Source: Triangularia verruculosa (taxonomy: Eukaryota; Ascomycota; Sordariomycetes; Sordariales; Podosporaceae). From it: a DNA stretch of 64,000 nt. Positions 32,536 to 43,771 of the stretch are shown piece after piece. Position numbers and translations under genes: made by a program. The notes beneath the pieces are model-generated. The model did no database searches. It was given only the letters and a program-made list of their open reading frames with translations, and was not told the origin of the DNA. The first letter of the stretch is position 1, and each line of letters begins with the position of its first letter. The stretch is taken from positions 1 to 64,000 of the forward strand of contig MU863964.1 of the NCBI GenBank assembly GCA_033296885.1, given 5' to 3'.

Positions 32536-33317
32536 TCGCTATCGTGGAAGAGCTCCGGAAGTGAATATAGAAGCAGGTGCGCTGGTAGAGGATAAAAGAT
32601 ACCGATGATGTTGCCGCCTTGATGCAAGCGAGAGGTCAGAGCAAGCCGTTCGAACACCGCGTTGGACTGTCATGATCAAGCCCCTCCGGCCTTGTGCCAC
32701 ACTGGTCAAACTTTGAAAGCACGCATCATAGCTTATGCCCCCTTACCTTTCCCCCACTGTTGCCAACGGAACGCCAACGGTGGTGTTGTTCCCTGGGACA
32801 CCTCCAACGGCCCCAGCACCAACGTGACGGGCCCTGGATACATCGTGTGCGTCTCGGAACACCAGAAAAGATGTGAGGAGATTGATGTTGTGTGAAACCG
32901 AATAAGAGACTTGACCAAATTGCGCGGTCAAGGTGTTGTTCAATGTCGTGGGACGCAGTCGTGGCAGCGTAATGGAATTGGCTTGGCGGATGTCAAAAGC
33001 AGGACCATGCCAAGGCACTGGAAGACAGAGATGAGATAAGATAAGATCTTGTTTGTGGCCGGTGGAGGGGGTTGTTATCGATAACAACTCGACCCTGGTA
33101 GCCCCGCGAAAAAACGTCAGTCACCCCGCCAAAAGCTCTGGCGGGTGCTTGAAGCTTCTGGTGGTGTCTCGCAGCGTCACCTCAGTCGTTGGTACTTTTG
33201 CCTCCAGCATTTTGCGATAAAAAAAGCCCTCTCTACGGCACCGTCCTGTATTGCACCCTCCAGACAATCGTAAAGACAATATAAACACCATCTTCAGTGC
33301 ACGAACCAACCATCGCC
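32536..33317. promoter_or_regulatory. Shared spacer between divergent genes
   Basis: About 780 bp between a minus-strand gene and PBDC1. It should contain both promoters. Local ORFs show no domain. A short inverted motif TTATCGATAACAA lies near 33,074. Confidence 0.4.
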
Positions 33318-33948
33318 ATGTCGGTCATCGGAGGCCCCGTTCCCAAGAACTTTGACGCTGAAAATGCGGACAACCTCGAGGATGTGCGGTGCCCAATCCT
33401 TATTCTGCCCAGCGCTCATAATGCGCCCAGAGATGTCTCGCCCTGAAACTGACACTTTTGGGGCCATAGATTGAGAAGCAGTTCGCCGTCAAGGCCGTCC
33501 AGCACATGGCCACGTACTGGTCCATTCTCGAGAAGGTCAAGGGCTCAACCCTGCGCCTGACCAAGCTCGATGACGAGATTTACGAGCACCTTAAGACCGA
33601 CTTCCCCGAGTTCGACCCCGCTGCCACCATTAACGAGGATGAGATGAAGAGCAAGACTGGCAAGGAGAGGTGGCGCAAGTTTATGATGGCCTATGACAAG
33701 AGGGTCGATGACTACAACTTTGGCACTATGCTCCGCTCGAGCCCAAAGGCCGAGTACACCGAGGAGGATACCATCTTCGGTATGTCTTGGGCCAAGGAAC
33801 AAATCCTGAGGGATACCAATCGCTAACTCGATGAACAGTACCAAGAATGCAGTTTTATGCCATCGAGATTGCGAGAAACAAGCTTGGCTTGAATGACTGG
33901 GTCTACGAGAACGCGCAAAAGGAGAAGGCCGCTGGATCTAGCGCGTAA
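33318..33948 (+). CDS. PBDC1: PBDC1/Chp1-family protein (eEF1A biogenesis chaperone family), 3 exons
   Basis: Exons 33318-33383, 33470-33779 and 33839-33948 join in phase to 161 aa. The sequence begins MSVIGGPVPKNFDAENADNL, continues with EKQFAVKAVQHMATYWSILE, and carries the family core KERWRKFMMAYDKRVDDYNF, then across the splice TIFVPRMQFYAIEIARNK. Both introns have a good branch-like CTGAC or CTAAC. The family (yeast YPL225W, human PBDC1) is known to help newly made eEF1A fold on the ribosome; earlier names called it polysaccharide biosynthesis domain protein without good reason. Length is typical. It is a soluble cytosolic protein. Confidence 0.9.
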
Positions 33949-34364
33949 AGATGATACTTTTTTTGGATGTTCAAATGATACCACCTCTTCACTACTTTTC
34001 TCAAGTGAGATGATGTATCTTGTGCCCCCACTCCGCTCTGTAACCCTCGAGTGCGGCTCCCCCGCCGTGCTTTGTGCCCCTTAGTATTGTCCTCGACTGC
34101 AACCCCTGAAGAGCACCACACCACAATGCTAAGATCACACAAAGACTTACAGCTCATCACGGGTCCCATTATACTCAGGGACCAGGAGACGGCCATCATG
34201 GAAGCTTCAGAAAAGTTTTCTCGGGAATTATTTCCACACCGAAACCCGATTTCATTTTCCCATACTTTGTCGACGCACCTTTCTCGACGGTCTGACAGCA
34301 CTTGATCTCTCTCGTTTTGACCAATTCCATTCTTCTCTATCACGAGGGAGATATCAGCCTCAGT
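33949..34364. other. Intergenic spacer before the ABC transporter
   Basis: 416 bp holding the PBDC1 3' region and the transporter promoter. No separate gene is seen. Confidence 0.4.
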
Positions 34365-37300
34365 ATGGGATCTTCGGCCATTCCCCAGTCTTCCTCCCCC
34401 AATGGGTACCCGCCCCCGACAAAAGAGCGGGATGGTGTGGCCATCAAAATGGAGGACGACTCCAACGAACAGCAAAAGATCACGCCAGTTTCTACGACCA
34501 GATCAACATTTGCGACCCTGTTCAGCTTCACTCGACCGAAGCACATTCCTCTCATTCTACTCTCGTTTTTCACCGCCTCGCTTGTTGCGGCTGGCCGCAC
34601 TGCATATGCCATCATGCTTGGCAAGATCTTCGAGATCGTGTCGAAATGGGGAGCCGGCTCCCTGGCGCCCGATGAGTTCGTCTCTCAGATTTCGCAGTGG
34701 TCCATCTACTTCGTCCTCCTCGGGCTGGGGGTGTGGCTGTTTTCCTCCATCGACATTGCCCTGTGGGTTGTCTCTGGCGAACTGAGGGCCAGAACAACAC
34801 GAGAGACAATGTTCGGAGCACTTTTACGAAAGACAGCAGGGTGGTATGATCTCAGGGGCGAGGGCGTGTGGGCATTGCTTGTGCAGGTTCAGACGTAAGT
34901 TGAAAGGCTCCAGATAAGCTGCACTGCAATGAGATTAACACAACACCAGACAAACCCGAGAGCTTCAGTTAGCCACATCTCAGACACTGGGCTTCTTAGT
35001 CTGCGACGTGTTGGTGTTTGTGGCTTGCTTCATTGTGGCTTTCTCCTTTTCTTGGAAGCTCACACTGGTGCTGCTCGCTACTGGCGTGCCATCGGCTGTG
35101 ATCCTCTGGGGCATCAGTCGTTTCCTCGATCCCGCCATCGAAGGGCAAAAGCGCGAATTAGCAGAGGCCGCAAAGCATGTAACGGCAGCCACCGCGTCCA
35201 TAGATATCGTCAAGGTCTACAATGCGGCCGACCAGGAAGCATTCCAGTTCATCTCGGCCATTCGTCGGTCTGCCAAGTATTACTCGAGACAAGTCCTTTG
35301 CAACTGTGGCCAGATGAGCTACATCAAGATGTGGATGATCATGTTGTTTGTCGTGGGCTTTTACTTTGCCGTCGTCCTCGTTGGAAGAGGCGACCTCACG
35401 CCAGGAAATGCACTCACGACCTTTTATGCCGCCCTGAGCGCCTTCAAGAGTATAGAAACTCTGGGGCCCGAGTGGCTGATATTGGCCAAGGGGATGCAAG
35501 CTGCACAGCTACTCAAGAACGTGGCCGGAGCGGAGACGGATGGAACCCTCGACAAGAACAGCGGATGGAAGAAGCCTTCGAGCTGCGCGGGCGACATCAA
35601 GATGACCAACGTCAGCTTTGCATATCCTTCCAACCCGTCCAGGACAGTACTCAAGCCATCCACGTTTCACTTTCCCGAGGGTGAGCTCACTTTTGTCGTC
35701 GGCAGGAGTGGCTCTGGGAAGAGTACACTCGGGAATCTGCTGCTGAAACTTTACGAGCCCACCGACGGACGCATCACTGTGGATGGTCATGATGTTACCA
35801 CCCTTGATCTGGAATGGCTACGACGCAACGTTACGCTCATCCAGCAGTCGAGCATCTTGTTCAACGACACCTTCGCCAAGAATGTTGCTTTTGGAGCTGC
35901 CGACCCGGACAAGGTTCCCGTTGAGACAATTCAGCATGCCTGCAGCATGGCACTTTTGCAGTCGACCATTTCTGGTATGCCTGATGGTATCAACACACAG
36001 CTTGGCTCGGGTGGTTACAATCTCAGCGGCGGACAGAAGCAGAGACTAGCACTTGCCAGAGCAAAGCTCCGTGACCCGCCTGTGCTTATCCTCGATGAGA
36101 TAACGAGCGGCCTAGATCCTGTTAGCCGGACCATGATCATGGAGGCCATTCGGATCTGGCGAAAGGACAAGACGACTATCATCATCACCCACGAAGTTGG
36201 ACATATCGAAGACAATGACTTTGTCTACGTCATGGCGGATGGTCAGATTGTTCAACAAGGCGTGAGCAAAGAGATTGCCACTGAAGAAGATGGACTCTTC
36301 GGCTCTCTGCTGGCTTCCGCAGACGATGCATGCTCTTCGAGAGGCTCTAGTTCGATGGACAGCGAGTATGATAGTGACTACGAGCTGTCTGATGACGAGC
36401 CAGTCCAAGAGGCCAGCTATGGTAAATTCCTCCGTGGGGCGATTATCGACAATCCCAGGATGCATTCGCTTGGTTTTTTCCCCCGCATGTCGTGGAAACC
36501 TGACCCTGTTCAACCGCCTCCTACCCAACCTCGTCGCCGGTCCACTGCTGCCAGACCGGCTTCTCGGATCTCGCTCCGGCCACAAAGCATGCACATCGTC
36601 ACAACAATGGGGCGCGAAGTACAGAGCAGCAGAACCCCAAATGCCCGGCAAGAGAAGAAGCCGTCAGTGTCGGACAGCCTGGCTTCCCTGGACTCCCTTG
36701 ACAAGTTCTTTCTGGAAAACTTGGCAAGTAAGAAGGACAAGAAGAAGGGGCGGACGATCAAGGGTCATCGGCTCCCATCTCTCATGGCCATCTTGAAGAC
36801 AGTTTGGCCCACTCTTGACAAGAGAGGCAGGCTTCAGCTGATCCTTGGCTTGCTTCTCTGCCTGGTGATTGCGGCCGGCAACCCGGTGTTTTCGTTCATT
36901 TTCGCCAACCTTATTGGAGCGTTCTGGCTTCCCGAGGGTCCCGAATCAGCAGGCTCTATCTGGGCCGGCTATCTGGCTATCGTCGCCGTGGTTGATGCCA
37001 GTGCCACATTTCTGGGATACTTCTTCTTGGAAAAGGTCGCTCAAAAGTGGGTCAATGCCCTACGCGCTGAAGCCATCAGACGCATCCTCAGCCAGCCCAA
37101 GTCGTGGTTCGACAAGGCCAATCATTCTCCTAATAGGATAACCCAGTGCCTGGATCGGAATGCCGAAGAGATGCGCAAGCTCGTTGGCATGTTTGTACCA
37201 ATTCTATTGACTGTCTCTTTGATGATCCTGACTTCCCTTGTCTGGGCTTTGATCATCAAGTGGGACCTCACTCTCGTCGCCTTGGCTGGTCTTCCCGTAG

Positions 37301-38916
37301 CTATCGCTGCGGCAAGGGGCAACGCCATCATGAGCGACAAGTGGGAGTCGATCGCCAATGATGCCGCCTCCGCCACAAGCACCATCTTCAACGAGACCTT
37401 CGCCAACATCAAGGTCGTCCGCGCCTTGACACTGGAGAAATACTTTTCCGATAAACACAGCAAGTCTGCACACTCAACGTACCTTTTAGGATACAAGCGC
37501 GCCGGTTTCGTCGGGATCTTCTACGGCTTTTACCAGTCCATCGCTTTTTTCCTGACTGCCCTCGTCTTTTATTACGGCGCCAAGATTCTCAGCACCAACT
37601 CAACCACTGTGACCGACGTTATCAAGGTCATCAACTTGATTCTCTTCTCCCTCGGTACCTCGGTCATGGCGCTAAGCAACGTGCCTCAAATCGCCGCATC
37701 CAAAGCCACGGCCACCCAAATTCTTTACTATGCCAACCTCTCCCACGACTCGAGCCACGAAGCCAAGGGCGACATGACAGTTGACACGCCTCTTCCAGTG
37801 AAGATGACAAACCTCCGTTTTGCCTACCCTGGTGCTCCCAAGACGGAAGTGCTGCGAAGTATCAACCTCGAAATCCAACCCGGCAGCTGCACTGCCATCG
37901 TTGGTTCTTCAGGTTGCGGAAAATCCACCATCGCGTCCCTCTTACTGAGCCTCTATGAGCCCCTAAACGCCACCTCCCCCTCTTATCACCACTCGAACCC
38001 TGCTTCCAACCCAATCAACTTGACATCTCCCTCTCCCTCCAAAAGCCGTCTATCGTTCCTCAGCCTGCACAGGTCACCTGTCTTTGGCCCGAAACTGGTC
38101 CTCTCCCCGCCAACGCCAATCTGGGAAACAAACAGCACCGACATCTCCCCCCATAACTCGCGCCCGTCGATACCTCTCACTCCGAATCCGCTGAACCAGA
38201 ACCCGTCTTCCCCACCACCGCTGACATTTGCGGGGTATTCCTCGTCGATGTTGGATACCGCCGCCCTGAGAAGATTTATCTCCTATGTTCCGCAAACACC
38301 GGTGTTATTCCCCTACACCATCCGGGAAAACATCACTTATGGTCTCCCTGACTCCTCTCCCCTTTTCACTTCGCAGGATAATATCGAGTCCGCGGCCATG
38401 GCAGCTGGGATACACGATTTCATCATTTCTCTGCCGTTGGGGTATAACACGCTGGTGGGTGAAGGAGGGCAGACGGTCTCGGGGGGTCAGGCGCAGAGGC
38501 TGTGCATCGCGAGGGCGTTGGCGAGGAAGCCGAAGTTGTTGGTGCTGGATGAGCCGACTAGCGCGCTTGATGCGGAGGGGGCGGAGGCGGTGAGGGTTGT
38601 GATTCAGGATCTGGTTGAGGCGGGGGAGGGGGGGATGGCGGTTGTGGTGGTGACGCATAGCAAGGAGATGATGAGGGTGGCGGATGGGATTGTCATGGTT
38701 GATGCGGGGAGTGTGGTTGAGGTGGGGAGCTATGATGAGTTGGTGAGGCGCGGGGGGAAGTTTGCGAGCTTGGTGACGGGGGGGATTTGGGAGCCGGGGG
38801 CTGGGAAGAAGAAGAAGGAGGAGAGGGGGTATGAGGAGGATGAGGGGGGTGATGATGGGGGGTTGAGGGATAGGAGAGAGGAGGCGTTGAGGAGGTTGGA
38901 GGGGTTTAGGTTTTAG
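34365..38916 (+). CDS. STE6: Full-size ABC-B exporter, Ste6-like (putative pheromone/MDR transporter)
   Basis: Exons 34365-34894 and 34950-38916 give 1,498 aa in the order TMD1-NBD1-TMD2-NBD2. NBD1 has Walker A GRSGSGKS (about 427), signature LSGGQKQR (about 534), Walker B LILDEI and H-loop THEVGH. A long acidic/Ser-rich linker follows (about 36,340-36,780). NBD2 has Walker A GSSGCGKS (about 1,161), signature VSGGQAQR (about 1,353), Walker B LVLDEP and THSKE, with an insert of about 90 residues, Ser/Pro-rich, between Walker A and the Q loop. Both sites keep the catalytic Glu and His. The layout is that of Ste6 a-factor exporters and MDR pumps. Ste6 is favoured by overall form, but a drug-exporting role is possible. 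Confidence 0.85.
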
Positions 38917-39458
38917 TTTTTTTCTTTTCATGAGTGGATGGTTTATGGCATGGTTTAAAATGGATACAGGTGGTATATACGATAGATAGATTGGTACACA
39001 CACAATTTGCCTCTTCAAGGGTATTTCATACTTCCAGTAAGCGAGTGTATGTGTATCATATTGGGATTATGAATGTGTAAAGCTGATATCATAAGGGCTT
39101 AAAGTTCAGACAACAAGGCCTGTAAGCTCAGACTGAGGACGTTACACTCAACTGGAATAGCGTGAAACTAAGATGGGCGAAAGGCGATGCTCGGACCAGA
39201 GGGGGGCCTAGAAGTAAAGATTGAGCTGTAAGGCAGTAGAGAGTTGACGGTGAGGAAGCAAGGCTCAGGCTGTGCGGATATACCTTGTAAAGCTCGCATC
39301 GTAACATTTTGATGTCAAGGCAGCGAAATTTATACCAACCAAACGCGTCAAAGGCAGCTTGTAGTTTGTTCTATAAGAAGCTTATTGCACAAGATTGGTG
39401 ATCACACCTCTGTATACATATTTCATATCGACCTTGCGACCTCGTCCCAACCACAGCA
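38917..39458. other. Intergenic between convergent transporter genes
   Basis: About 540 bp of 3' regions of the ABC and MFS genes. No gene or strong repeat is seen. Confidence 0.4.
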
Positions 39459-41312
39459 TTACACTCTCTTCTCCAGCGACAAGGCAAAAACACTCCTCCC
39501 CCTGATCTCCTCCCCCTTCCACACCAACACCCAAGGCACGGCCGTCAGCACCATCGCGATACTCCCCAACACGGCCCCTGCTTTGGCCTCACCAAGGTTC
39601 CTGTACATCATCCTAGTCACCAGCGGAAACGCTCCACCGACGAGGTTCCGGCAGAGGGACTGTGCCGCCAGTGCAGAAGAAGCGTATTTGTGGTAGACGT
39701 CGGCAAAGTAATTGAACACTGCGAGGTAGATGCTCAGGATGCCGAGGGTGCAGAGGACTATTCCTATCGCGGGGAGGATCCAGTGGATGGACGGCTTGGC
39801 GGTGAAGCCGAAGAGGTAGAGGCCGATGGGGAGCAGGGTAGATGTGAGGCAAGAGAAGTAGAGGCGGGATTCGGGTGAGGAGGAGGGGAGGTGGGTTCTG
39901 AGCCAGGTCCACAGTCTGCTATCTTGGTAGGCGGGCGGTGCTGGTTCATTATCGGACAGGGAAGAACGGGCAGACTCTGCCTCGATTACCTGGGGATCGC
40001 TCCATTTGGGATGAGACAGCAGTCGTTCCTGATAGATGCTCATGGTTGTTCCAATAATGGCGCCTAGGATGATGGCTGTAAAGGCGTAGCCCGACTGCTC
40101 GAGAGTCCAGCCGTAGACATGCTGGAAGACGTAGGGGATGGAGCCAAAGGTCAGGTACAAAACGCCCCAGGCAAAGGCGACCCAGGCAGAGAAGAAGAAG
40201 ATGACTGGTTCCGTAAAGAGGAGGTAAAAAGGGCGGGAGGACGAAATGGCGATCATTTTGCCGAGAGAGGCGCGTTCTTCGTCTTCTTTGACCAGCCATC
40301 TAATGCGTTTGATGGAAGTACCCCTGTCTGGTCCGCAGGTCGAGGCTGACGAGGACCTCTTTTCTTCGTCTCCATCGTCAGTACTGTCTTCTGAGCTTGT
40401 TGCATTCTCTCCTGCCTTGACTGGGCCTTCGTCATTCTCAAAGCAGAGCCCATAGTAGCCTTCCCTTTCCAGCTCTTCGTACCACTTGTTCAGTGCCTTG
40501 GCCTTGCGGCTGAGAAGCACACTCCCCCTGCTCTCCTTGAAGAACACAACAAAGGCCACCATCAACACCCCGCTCATGATGACCTGATGCCACCAAGTCC
40601 ATTTCCACATATTTGGATATCTCTCAAGATCCCCCCATCGCTCAGCCATAACTGCGCAGACCATTGGCCCTAGGCCAGTGCCGGCAAGAACAGAGCCGCT
40701 GAAAAGTGCCATTGGCGTGTTTCTCTCCTCCTTGTCGTACATATCGGCAATGACACCTCCAACCATGGTGCTAAACACGCTTGCCCCAGCTCCGACCAGA
40801 AACCTAGCCACGAGTATCGCTGGCAGTGAGGATACCACACCGCATATCCCCTGAAACACAACGTAGACAGCCCCGGCACAGACAAAGACCGGATATCGGC
40901 CATTCATTTCTGATAGCGGAGCAAGCATCATCGGCGCTAGGCCAAAGCCAACACAGAATGTGGTGATGCCAGCAAGGACGGGCTCAACGCTGGAAGGAAC
41001 CGGTGAAAGAGAAGCCTGTATCAGTTCGGCGGGCGGTGAGTAAGAGCCCGAGGTGTAGGCTGTTAGGAACGTCGCCACACATGACAAGAAGAGCAGTACA
41101 TTCTTGCGATGGGGGGCCCAAGTTCGAGGATCCGCGTATGGTGTCAGATTTGGTGGTGATGGGATCTTGGTCGTTGCAGTATTGTCTTGCGCAGCTCGGT
41201 GGAACAGAGGACTGGGAACAGCTGTCTCGAATGTTAGGTACAGACGGGTTATCTCGAGGCTTTCGACAGGTGTATCGACGGCTGTTGCCGTAGAAGGTCC
41301 CGGGCTCGGCAT
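39459..41312 (-). CDS. MFS drug:H+ antiporter-like transporter (DHA1 type)
   Basis: Intronless, 617 aa, with about 12 membrane segments. After a cytosolic N-terminus of about 70 residues, TM1 is NVLLFLSCVATFLTAYTSG. The loop 2-3 region is APLSEMNGRYPVFVCAG, where the usual motif G-x-x-x-D-R-x-G-R is altered (SEMNGRYP). The TM5 antiporter motif region reads SVLAGTGLGPMVCAVMAERW. A charged cytosolic loop joins the two halves (about 40,270-40,480), and LEQSGYAFTAIILGAIIGT begins the second half. Such proteins export drugs, polyamines or secondary metabolites at the plasma membrane. It is convergent with the ABC exporter; co-regulation is not implied. Confidence 0.85.
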   Translation of the reverse strand: MPSPGPSTATAVDTPVESLEITRLYLTFETAVPSPLFHRAAQDNTATTKIPSPPNLTPYADPRTWAPHRKNVLLFLSCVATFLTAYTSGSYSPPAELIQASLSPVPSSVEPVLAGITTFCVGFGLAPMMLAPLSEMNGRYPVFVCAGAVYVVFQGICGVVSSLPAILVARFLVGAGASVFSTMVGGVIADMYDKEERNTPMALFSGSVLAGTGLGPMVCAVMAERWGDLERYPNMWKWTWWHQVIMSGVLMVAFVVFFKESRGSVLLSRKAKALNKWYEELEREGYYGLCFENDEGPVKAGENATSSEDSTDDGDEEKRSSSASTCGPDRGTSIKRIRWLVKEDEERASLGKMIAISSSRPFYLLFTEPVIFFFSAWVAFAWGVLYLTFGSIPYVFQHVYGWTLEQSGYAFTAIILGAIIGTTMSIYQERLLSHPKWSDPQVIEAESARSSLSDNEPAPPAYQDSRLWTWLRTHLPSSSPESRLYFSCLTSTLLPIGLYLFGFTAKPSIHWILPAIGIVLCTLGILSIYLAVFNYFADVYHKYASSALAAQSLCRNLVGGAFPLVTRMMYRNLGEAKAGAVLGSIAMVLTAVPWVLVWKGEEIRGRSVFALSLEKRV

Positions 41313-42583
41313 AATAGTGTGGTAGAGCCTATGAGGTTCAGGACAACAAGTAAAAAGGTGAAAAGAAAGTGAAGAAAAGTTAGGTTGAGGTGGTCAGCTT
41401 CCAAAACTATTTGGAGGATATGTCAACCGAGGCAGACACGCAACCCCGACCACATTGACATAATGGAAATAGAAAGGATGTAGAACTCTCTGCTGAACGG
41501 GCCAACGGGCACCTCTTTCATCAAGGATGCTGCCTCTATCAGAATGACCAACCCCGGGGGCATTCTGTGTCCGTGTTTAAACCCGGAGACGATCGGTCTT
41601 GGCTGAGATGGTTTCTCCCCAGAGGTCCCCCATATCCACCGGCGGTGCTAGTGTAGAGAATAAAGCCCTGCTTAGGGGGTGTTGCCAAGCCCCAAACGTT
41701 TGCCCTCCTCCAACTCGGCTGCCGTTCTCCAGACACGGGAATACGGAAGGCAATAGATGGTGCAGATGGTGGAATATTGCGGGCCAAGACCAAATATTTC
41801 CGAAAATGGCGGATTCGATGTCTCCCAACTGCATAGGTCCTCCTCGGTAGACACAAGGGCCTGGAAAGCTTATCAGATCGGCAACCGATATTCGGTAGCC
41901 ACTGGGACGGGGGAGCAGGAGACTTCCATGATGCACTGTTGCAAAGTAGGGTCTTCTGGGGTCATCCGAACCGAAGAACACAAGGTAGAGAGGCACAGAA
42001 TTGAAATGAACGATTGGTTTGAACAATGTCATTGAATCGAGTCCTGGGACAAGATGACGTGCCGGCTTGAGCTGTCGTTGGTGTAAACTTCTCAGTATCT
42101 CCACCACCCCGCGTTACCGGCCCGCAGCTGTCAAGCCTGCTCTGGGTTATACCCGATTATCCCCGCAACTTTAGTTTGTCTTATCCCAACTGATAAGAAG
42201 CAGCCAGCATGTGATCCAAGCTCCACATCACTCACCGTTCCACTGCATCATGACAACCGCATCTCTCGCAACCGCGCTTTGACGGTTCCAGGAACACCAA
42301 ATTCCGTCCAATGGTACAGCACGCCATGGAAATCCCATCCTCCCAATTGGGCCTCTCTTCATCGATCAACTGCTTACGGCATGACGCTCTTCACAGCAAC
42401 GAAACTCATCAAACAGTTACACATTCAGCAACACATGACGAAGCTTGCAGAAACGCGTCATATATTTTCCCATATTTACATACCCAACCATTCTTCCAGC
42501 CTCCAAAGAAGCTTTCCTTACTATCGACAAGTTCCACACATTTTCGACCCATTTTCTTCCATCTTTCCATTCTCCGCAACCAC
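41313..42583. other. Intergenic, upstream of the MFS gene and 3' of CE15
   Basis: About 1.27 kb. The longest ORF (minus strand, 41,577-42,107) has no recognisable domain and was not accepted. Nothing else is supported. Confidence 0.45.
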
Positions 42584-43771
42584 TTAAGAAAGGGTAGGAG
42601 CGCTGGCGGCCCATGGGTACCAGGCATCGGTGCTGGCGCTGGATGTGCTGCGCTCGACCGAGCCGGGGGCAGTGCCGCTGTTGAGAAGGAAGTAGTTGAT
42701 GTACTGGGTGAGCTCCGAGTTCTGTCCGCTGGGGAACTGGCAGTGGTTGTGGCCACCGATGAGCGAGAAGCCCATATTGTTGGGTACACCGTGGGCGCGG
42801 TAGATGTGGCGACCAGCACGCATGCAGCCTGTGGTGGAGACGGGGCCGAGCCAGTCGATGTTGTTCTCGAAGACGGCAAGACCACGGGGAACGATCATGG
42901 CAGCGAGGAAATGGTGGTCCTGGGGGATGTTGGTGATGGAGCGGACATGAGCGTCGAAGTTCTTGGAGAACCAGGGCTGCTCGCCAATAATTTGATTGGC
43001 AGTCTGGATGTTGGCGCCAGAGGACTTCTGCTGGTCCGAGATACGCCAGCAGGCGGCACCGCCGGCGCCGGACTCCTGAGGGATGGTGAGAGCGATGCGC
43101 TTGACAAAGGCACCGGCAACGAAGGCACCCTTGCCGTTACGGGAGCAACCAGTAACACCAAGGCGAGTGGTGTCGATACCCGCAGCAGGGGTACTCTCAA
43201 GAGCGTCGACCAACCGGTCAATACCCCAAGCCCAAGCGGTAAGAGAACCAGCCGAGTGGCCGCTGCCGAAGAGGTCGTAGAACAGACCACGGCCACGCGA
43301 GCCCATACCAGACTGGGCACCGAAAGCATCGTTGCCAAAGGTGATGGTGGCCACGTTGCTGGGAATGGGGATGGAAGCACCACCGACACCGATGATGGCG
43401 GGGAAAGGGCCGCTTCCGGATGGCTTGCGGATACCGGCGCTGAAGGTGATGCTCTTGCTGCCGACGGTGACGCGGACCTGGATGTTGTTGCCGCTCATGG
43501 TGCCGGTGACACTGTCGGGGGGCGGTGGGTAGACACCGAACTCATACTGCTGCATGATCTGGCTGATCTCTTGCTTGCGGCACTCGAATTCGGCCTTGGT
43601 GGTGATCTTCTGCCCGCTGGCGGTGGTGAACGGATCAGGGAGCTTGGCGTTGTTCTGAGTCGGGTAGCTGGACTGGACTGAGCACGATTGGCGCTCAAAG
43701 ATCTCGTTGGCGGGAGCAGCAACGGCGAAGGCCGCGCTGGCCACAAGAAGGGCAGAGGCGAGATGGACCAT
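42584..43771 (-). CDS. Secreted 4-O-methyl-glucuronoyl methylesterase, CE15
   Basis: Intronless, 395 aa. The signal peptide is about 18 residues (MVHLASALLVASAAFAVAA). The CE15 alpha/beta-hydrolase shows the nucleophile motif VTGCSRNGKGA (Ser near residue 211), the acid residue in PQESGAGGAACWR and the catalytic His in GGHNHCQFPSGQ; paired cysteines near these sites are typical. The enzyme splits ester bonds between glucuronoxylan side chains and lignin alcohols, acting outside the cell in wood breakdown. There is no CBM1, unlike some relatives. It is divergently placed from the AA9 LPMO gene, which fits joint use in plant wall attack. Confidence 0.95.
   Translation of the reverse strand: MVHLASALLVASAAFAVAAPANEIFERQSCSVQSSYPTQNNAKLPDPFTTASGQKITTKAEFECRKQEISQIMQQYEFGVYPPPPDSVTGTMSGNNIQVRVTVGSKSITFSAGIRKPSGSGPFPAIIGVGGASIPIPSNVATITFGNDAFGAQSGMGSRGRGLFYDLFGSGHSAGSLTAWAWGIDRLVDALESTPAAGIDTTRLGVTGCSRNGKGAFVAGAFVKRIALTIPQESGAGGAACWRISDQQKSSGANIQTANQIIGEQPWFSKNFDAHVRSITNIPQDHHFLAAMIVPRGLAVFENNIDWLGPVSTTGCMRAGRHIYRAHGVPNNMGFSLIGGHNHCQFPSGQNSELTQYINYFLLNSGTAPGSVERSTSSASTDAWYPWAASAPTLS

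Noticed and set aside
41577..42107. 176-aa minus-strand ORF between the MFS and CE15 genes
   Set aside because: No recognisable domain, no neighbouring exon and no gene-like codon bias; considered chance, although a lineage-specific gene cannot be excluded.
42311..43681. 456-aa plus-strand ORF opposite the CE15 gene
   Set aside because: It is antisense to a clear CE15 enzyme and is open only because of that gene's GC-rich codon use; no domain is present in its translation.
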